The translations under genes were made by a program, and so were the position numbers. Below are positions 59,290-64,000 of a stretch of 64,000 nt of DNA, in pieces. Origin of the DNA: Hirundichthys speculiger (lineage: Eukaryota > Chordata > Actinopteri > Beloniformes > Exocoetidae); the NCBI GenBank assembly GCA_018398805.1, contig JAGFBZ010000817.1, forward strand, positions 2,579,001 to 2,643,000, given 5' to 3'. The stretch's first letter is position 1, and each line of letters starts with the position of its first letter. The notes below the pieces were generated by a model. That model was not told where the DNA came from, made no database searches, and was given only the letters and a program-made list of their open reading frames with translations.

Positions 59290-60563
59290 ATGGGCCCCAT
59301 ACTGCTGTGCGTCCTGCTCCCGGTGACAGTGCTGGCTGTGGTGGCAGCTAACGAAGCTCAGGAGAACATGGTCGACGATCAGTACACCTGGCCACAGTGG
59401 AAGGTGCCCCTGGTAAGGAAAAGACGCACTGTGCCTCTTAGCAGCCCCGACTTCTCAGCTCACTCTCAACCAGTGCTGCGCGGGACTTGCGGGATCGAGT
59501 GTCAACGCCAATTCCCACTACCCTCGCTTGATGACTTGGAACAGTTCCTCTCCTACGAGACAGGTTTACGAGAACGGCTCACGCACGTATACCTCCGTTT
59601 CTGTGCAGGGAATCAATGAGGTAACTGCATGGTCGACAAATGCCTCAACCAGTTCCCGGCACAAACGAGAGGTGTACGGCACAGACACCCGCTTTACTAT
59701 CGCTAATAAACAGTTCTCAACCAAATACCCCTTCTCCACCTCCGTGAAGATCTCTACGGGCTGTTCTGGGGTTCTGGTGTCGCCTAAACACGTGCTAACA
59801 GCTGCACACTGCATCCATGATGGAAAGGATTATCTGGGTGGAGCAAAGAAGCTGCGTGTTGGAATTCTGAAGGACAAGTCCAGACGAGGGAAAGGAGGAA
59901 AAGGAAGAGGAGGAAGAGGAAAGGGCAGAAGAAGAAAGGATGGCAAAGCTAAAGAGGAAGCAGAGGAAGAGGAGGTGAATGGCGAGACAGGGGATAGCAA
60001 AGGAAAAGGGAAAAATAGGAAGAGGAGCCGTCGAAGTGTGGAAGTAGGGAAGCCATCATTTAGGTGGACCAGGGTCAAACAGACCCAGGTTCCTAAGGGC
60101 TGGTTCAAAGGTGTGTCTGATGGACTGGCTGCAGATTATGACTACGCTATTCTGGAGCTGAAGAAAGCCCCAAAAGTAAAGCACATGGATCTGGGTGTTA
60201 TTCCCTTCAGTCAAGAAGCTCCCTGCTGGGAGAATCCATTTCTCTGGCTTTGACGATGACCGACCTGGTGACTTGGTGTATCGATTCTGTTCCGTGTCCG
60301 AGGAATCCAATGACTTATTGTATCAATACTGCGATGCCAAACCTGGCTCCAGTGGCTCTGGAATCTACATCCGCCTCAAAGAGCCTGGCAAGAAGAAGTG
60401 GACGAGGAAGATCATTGGGGTCTTCTCCGGTCACCAGTGGGTGGATGTTAATGGAAATGGGATACAGCAGGATTACAATGTTGCAGTCAGAATAACACCC
60501 CTGAAATATGCTCAGATCTGTTATTGGGTCCATGGGGACTCAAGTGAGTGTCAGGTAGCCTGA
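59290..60563 (+). CDS. prss35: Serine protease 35 (PRSS35), single coding exon, two apparent +1 frameshifts
   Basis: Three consecutive reading frames make one S1-family protein: 59290-59562 (91 residues), 59564-60205 (214) and 60207-60563 (118 plus stop), about 423 residues against 413 in human PRSS35. One extra base at about 59563 and one at about 60206 break the frame. Order of parts: hydrophobic signal peptide (residues 1-20); TCGIECQ; SYET/VYENGS; furin-type RHKR (about 123-126) before EVYGTDTRF; LTAAHC with the catalytic His (about 173); a Lys/Arg/Gly/Glu-rich insert (about 195-250); DYDYA with the Asp (about 284); CSVSEESNDLLYQYCDA; GSSGSG with Ser at the nucleophile position (about 354); and ITPLKYAQIC near the end. 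The TCGIECQ, CSVSEESNDL and basic-insert features separate it from PRSS23. It should be secreted and furin-processed. The ATG has A at -3 and G at +4, and lies 19 bases after a splice acceptor at 59270. The two breaks may be consensus errors or real inactivation; the otherwise intact protein favours the former. Confidence 0.9.
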
Positions 60564-61690
60564 GACAACACAGGGCCCCCTCATCCCCCTCACTTCCCTA
60601 CTACAGATCCCTTCATCCCTCCCCATCTTTCAACCTTCACCTTTCATTACCAAGCAGGGGCCCGACGCCTTCCACTTCCTTCCTGTTATGTCCTGTTCCT
60701 TTAAATAGTTCTGGCTACATGGATCAACAAAAACACACACAGCCAAGCAGACTCAGTGTTGACATCAACAGGAACTTGTCAATACACCAAGAGAACTGTG
60801 GCTTGTCAGCTTTTCTAATTTATTTGCTAGGAAAAAAAAATACATCTAAGGAAAAAAAAAAGGTTTTATGTCATATTAGATCAGCCATTTCTTTTTTGAT
60901 TCTTTTTATTTCTCTTTAATAAATTGACCTCTTGAGAGACAATGTTGGTGAGAGTGAATTAAAAAAAAAGCAAAGCCCCGGTACATTATTGTTAACAAAG
61001 CTAGAACGAGACCTGCATTCTCAAGCGTTTTCCATGACTTTCAAAAACCGTGCATGAGGATCCTTTTTGTAAAATACCCAGGAACATTTTTGTTTTTTAA
61101 ATGAACTACAACAATACATTGAGAAAATTGATGTTTTGCATTGTGTATATCTAGACAATTGTATGAGTTTTTTGTTATCACTACTTCTTTAAGACTATTT
61201 TTCTGTCTAAATAGAGGAAGGCTCCTTTAGGAAGCTGCATAGAAGTTTTTTTTTTTCTTACATTACTTGTGAGTCTCACACTCTTTTTTTTCCTGTTTTT
61301 GCAACACAGTGAAATGGGCTTTCATTGTTCTGCACATAATTATACCTGAGCTCATCCAGAAGACGTGGTGCTAATTTATGGGACTGTAAAGTTTTTGTTT
61401 TCTTTTTAGGGATAACCTGTAAGAAAATACTTTGATGGCCTGGTACTGTAACTATGTATTTAATGTTAGGCTACATACGTATTTGGGTTGTTTCAATGGG
61501 AGTGAAATATTCAATAATTTACTTGAGCTGTTTATATTTCTCTATTTCGAAATGTTAAATGAGATTTTGAAAGCCAAAATATTGTTGTTTTACAAATTTT
61601 AAATTGTAATGTAGTATCTTTGACTTTTCCTTTTACTTCAGAAACCTAGGAGAAACCATTTTGAATAACAAATTCCTGAAATAAAGAATG
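60564..61690 (+). other. prss35: prss35 3' UTR with candidate poly(A) signals
   Basis: After the TGA at 60561-60563 the sequence becomes AT-rich and noncoding. AATAAA hexamers on the plus strand occur at 60918-60923 and 61680-61685. Either could end the transcript, giving a 3' UTR of about 0.4 or 1.1 kb. No other gene feature was seen. Confidence 0.5.
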
Positions 61691-61699
61691 CAGATTGAA

Positions 61700-63290
61700 G
61701 ACATCCGACCATTAAACCATTTACCACGTGTGTCTTTGTGTGTGTATATTCCAAAATTATTCCCGCTATCATAAATGGATTTGTTGATAACAACTGCTCT
61801 GAGATGACTTTTATTCACAGGTCTGTTTTAATTAAACAACTTGGTAATTTCGCAGTGGCTGTTGTAATGCACCATCTCTGAACAGCAGTCATGTAAAAGA
61901 CTTGTGTACATTTTTTAAAAACTTTATGTAGTTATTAGATGACATTTTGTAGTTGTTTTATATGAATTTAAAAAAAGAAAAAATAAGGAGGATTTACATG
62001 GAAAGAGACTTTATATTGATCTCACCTTAAAACCCAAATGTTTAGAAACTTCCCTTCAATTCAGTCCAACAGCGGTGAACTGCAATGCAAAATTTCATCA
62101 CAGGTCCTGCTGGTAACTCTGCAGCTTTTAATGTCAAAATGTGCTCTACAAGCCAGAATGGGAATTTCACAAATTTGGCCTGAATTTGAATGCATATCAA
62201 GGAAAAAGGTTTTGCATTCAGGTTTTCTACATCACACCATACCCATTCACTTTATGAAATGGGACCAATACCCTTCTCATTCACAGTCGCTTCCACAGGT
62301 ACAGAACATACCAAACCAATCACTACGGGGCGGGGACGGGTTTAGGGTGATGACTCATACAGCAGCGATGTGGTTGAAGAAGTGCTCGCTAATCCAAGTG
62401 CCTGCATCACATGCTTCATTTCTCTGATTGCCTATCCAATGGCATCCTAAGCCAGTTTTCTTCCATGTCCACTGCTACTGTCCCCTGGAAATCAAAGTCA
62501 AATTTAGTGGAAGCACACAAATTATTTGCTTTAAAGAAGAAAAGCCTTAGGATGTTTGGCCGGGCTACTTGTCTCTAATTTCACTGTGCCGTGCATTTAA
62601 AGAGGCACAGGAGCGTCTCTTTACCTCTGAGGTCAGAATTCAGGGACTGGAATGTCATCACACCCAAGTTGGTTTTGTTCCAGTTTCAAAGTTGAAAAAT
62701 GAACCTTTCAGGCTAGCTTTTGCTGCAACTTCCTGTTGTTACCAAAACTAAACCCTGCATTTAAGCTCTCTGAAATATGCTTTGATGATTATTTCATCAT
62801 TTGAATACCACTTAACTTGCAACTAGATGATATGAAAGATAAATATGTGATTTGTGCTTCAAATCATTTTTGAGCTATTTCAAGACTGGAAAAGCATAAT
62901 AATAATAATAAGCAGATCTCGGTTTACAACAAAACATATAGTCCATGTGCTCTGGAAAGATGAACCAAACAAAGAGTTTGGCCACAATAAAGTTGAGACA
63001 TTTGGTACATAATAAATACATCTTTTGAAAGAAGAGCTTCACACTTCCTGTGAAGCATGGTGGTGGGTATTTCATAGTTTGGGGTTGCTTCACTACATCA
63101 GGGACTGAGCAGCTTGCATTCACGTAGTCAGCTATGAATTATATCTAATATGAAAGCCTGATTGAAGGTTATATGAGGCCAAACGTCTTCATCTGGAACT
63201 AGAAACTCAAAAGGATAATCTTCATCAGTACACTGGGAAGGAATGGCACAAAAAGAAGAAATAGGGATTCAGAGCCCATGAGAGGTAATG
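61700..63290. other. No recognisable gene; short AAT run
   Basis: Noncoding sequence after prss35, with an (AAT)n run at 62897-62911. The open frame at 62038-62427 has no signature and crosses a segment (GGGGCGGGGACGGGTTTAG) that resembles a dispersed repeat. No snap91 exon was recognised. Confidence 0.4.
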
Positions 63291-63299
63291 TTTATGTTA

Positions 63300-63960
63300 A
63301 GAAAAAAAAAAAACTTGTCAAATACTGTATCTTGCAGCTGAAGAAACTGTGTCTGGAAAACACAGTCCACAATTTCATTAACCATATTAGGTAATCCTGA
63401 GCTTTGGTCCCTGACATGGCATTGCATCAAGAACTGTCATCAGTCGATATAACTACATGGGCAAGGGATTACTTTAGTACATGAAGATGAGTTAAAAACA
63501 TAAATTCCACCTTAAATGTAACTGTGCAAAAATGAAGCTTTGCTATCCTTATGTGAAGACAGCATCAACATCGTTTGGGCTCTGAGACATCTGGGATGGA
63601 CCATCAGCACATGGAAGTAAATACTCCAGGTATAAAATAGATGTGATGTACTTTAGAGATGTAAGATGAAAATAATCCGGTTAAAAAAAATGTTAAAAAA
63701 AACCCTTTGCAAAGATACTGTACACTTCTGAAATGGCAGCATTAATGCAGAAAAGTACATATGAGTTTTAAAGTTAGTTACTCCACCTTCAAGATGACAT
63801 CTTTTCCTGAAATGATTGCACAATCAGACAGTGCAGAACTTTATTCATATTTACTAAGTCACTGCTGCAGACAAACAGAGTACTGGACCAGCCTGCCTCT
63901 ACTCCTGATTTGTTCACAATAGAGAATGTGGGAAGAATTTTGAAACAAACAAACAAAAAA
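63300..63960 (+). mobile_element. Tc1-type transposase relic
   Basis: GACATGGCATTGCATCAAGA and GGGCAAGGGATTACTTTAG parallel the copy at 16960-17330. Further right the frame reads TPDLFTIENVGRILKQ, a degraded PDLSPIENVWRILK motif. Ends not resolved. Confidence 0.65.
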
Positions 63961-64000
63961 AATTAATAACAGTGACACTGCACTGTTGCACAACTTGTTT

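Noticed and set aside
59830..60108. Minus-strand frame rich in Leu, Pro, Phe and Ser
   Set aside because: It is the antisense shadow of the charged polypurine insert of prss35.
62038..62427. 129-residue plus-strand frame downstream of prss35 as a snap91 exon or new gene
   Set aside because: No similarity to known SNAP91 segments that I can see; snap91 would be expected on the minus strand, and the frame crosses repeat-like sequence.
1..64000. CRISPR arrays, bacterial operons or phage-like systems
   Set aside because: No spaced direct repeats, ribosome-binding sites or gene clusters; all structure fits a fish nuclear genome.

Overview
This is vertebrate genomic DNA and almost certainly comes from a ray-finned (teleost) fish, probably a percomorph. 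It is AT-rich, has no operon structure, and only about 3% of it is recognisable host coding sequence. Most of the rest is decayed fish-type mobile DNA: Tc1/mariner, hAT, TTAA-target and other MITEs, L2-clade and L1-clade LINEs, tRNA-derived SINEs and Ty3-like solo LTRs. Two host genes are recognised, and their pairing supports the assignment. The first coding exon of an NADP malic enzyme (me1) lies on the minus strand at about 24.7 kb, and prss35 (serine protease 35) lies on the plus strand at 59.3-60.6 kb. From memory, ME1 and PRSS35 are divergently oriented neighbours on human chromosome 6q14, so this looks like conserved microsynteny.

Layout. 1-24.6 kb should be me1 intron 1 (minus strand); no second me1 exon was seen. 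It holds a piggyBac-like MITE candidate, a tRNA-Pro-like pseudogene, a ZBED-type hAT relic, a Tc1 relic, a foldback element of about 1 kb inserted in a SINE, a solo LTR with matching 5-bp flanks, and a pair of duplicated segments, one carrying a TTAA-target MITE and the other the empty site. 24.6-24.8 kb is me1 exon 1 and its CpG-rich upstream region. 24.8-54.9 kb is intergenic. It holds many transposon relics, an inverted pair of L2-clade LINEs (33.2-37.4 kb), an AT-rich tandem array (44.8-45.3 kb), a Harbinger-like MITE and a SINE split by a hAT MITE (52.0-53.0 kb). 54.9-61.7 kb is prss35: a likely noncoding exon 1, a 4.1 kb intron with a Tc1-type element, and a single coding exon with its 3' UTR. 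61.7-64 kb is intergenic with one more Tc1-type relic.

Points that deserve a second look are all around prss35. The coding exon reads as a full-length secreted S1-family protein of about 423 residues only if two single-base insertions are allowed for. Its nucleophile position is Ser, where human PRSS35 is annotated as having Thr. A 45-bp piece of the coding sequence is present again 1.1 kb upstream, at the end of the Tc1-type element, and this copy lacks one of the two extra bases. The two genes are not functionally linked in a pathway as far as is known; they are neighbours by ancestry.
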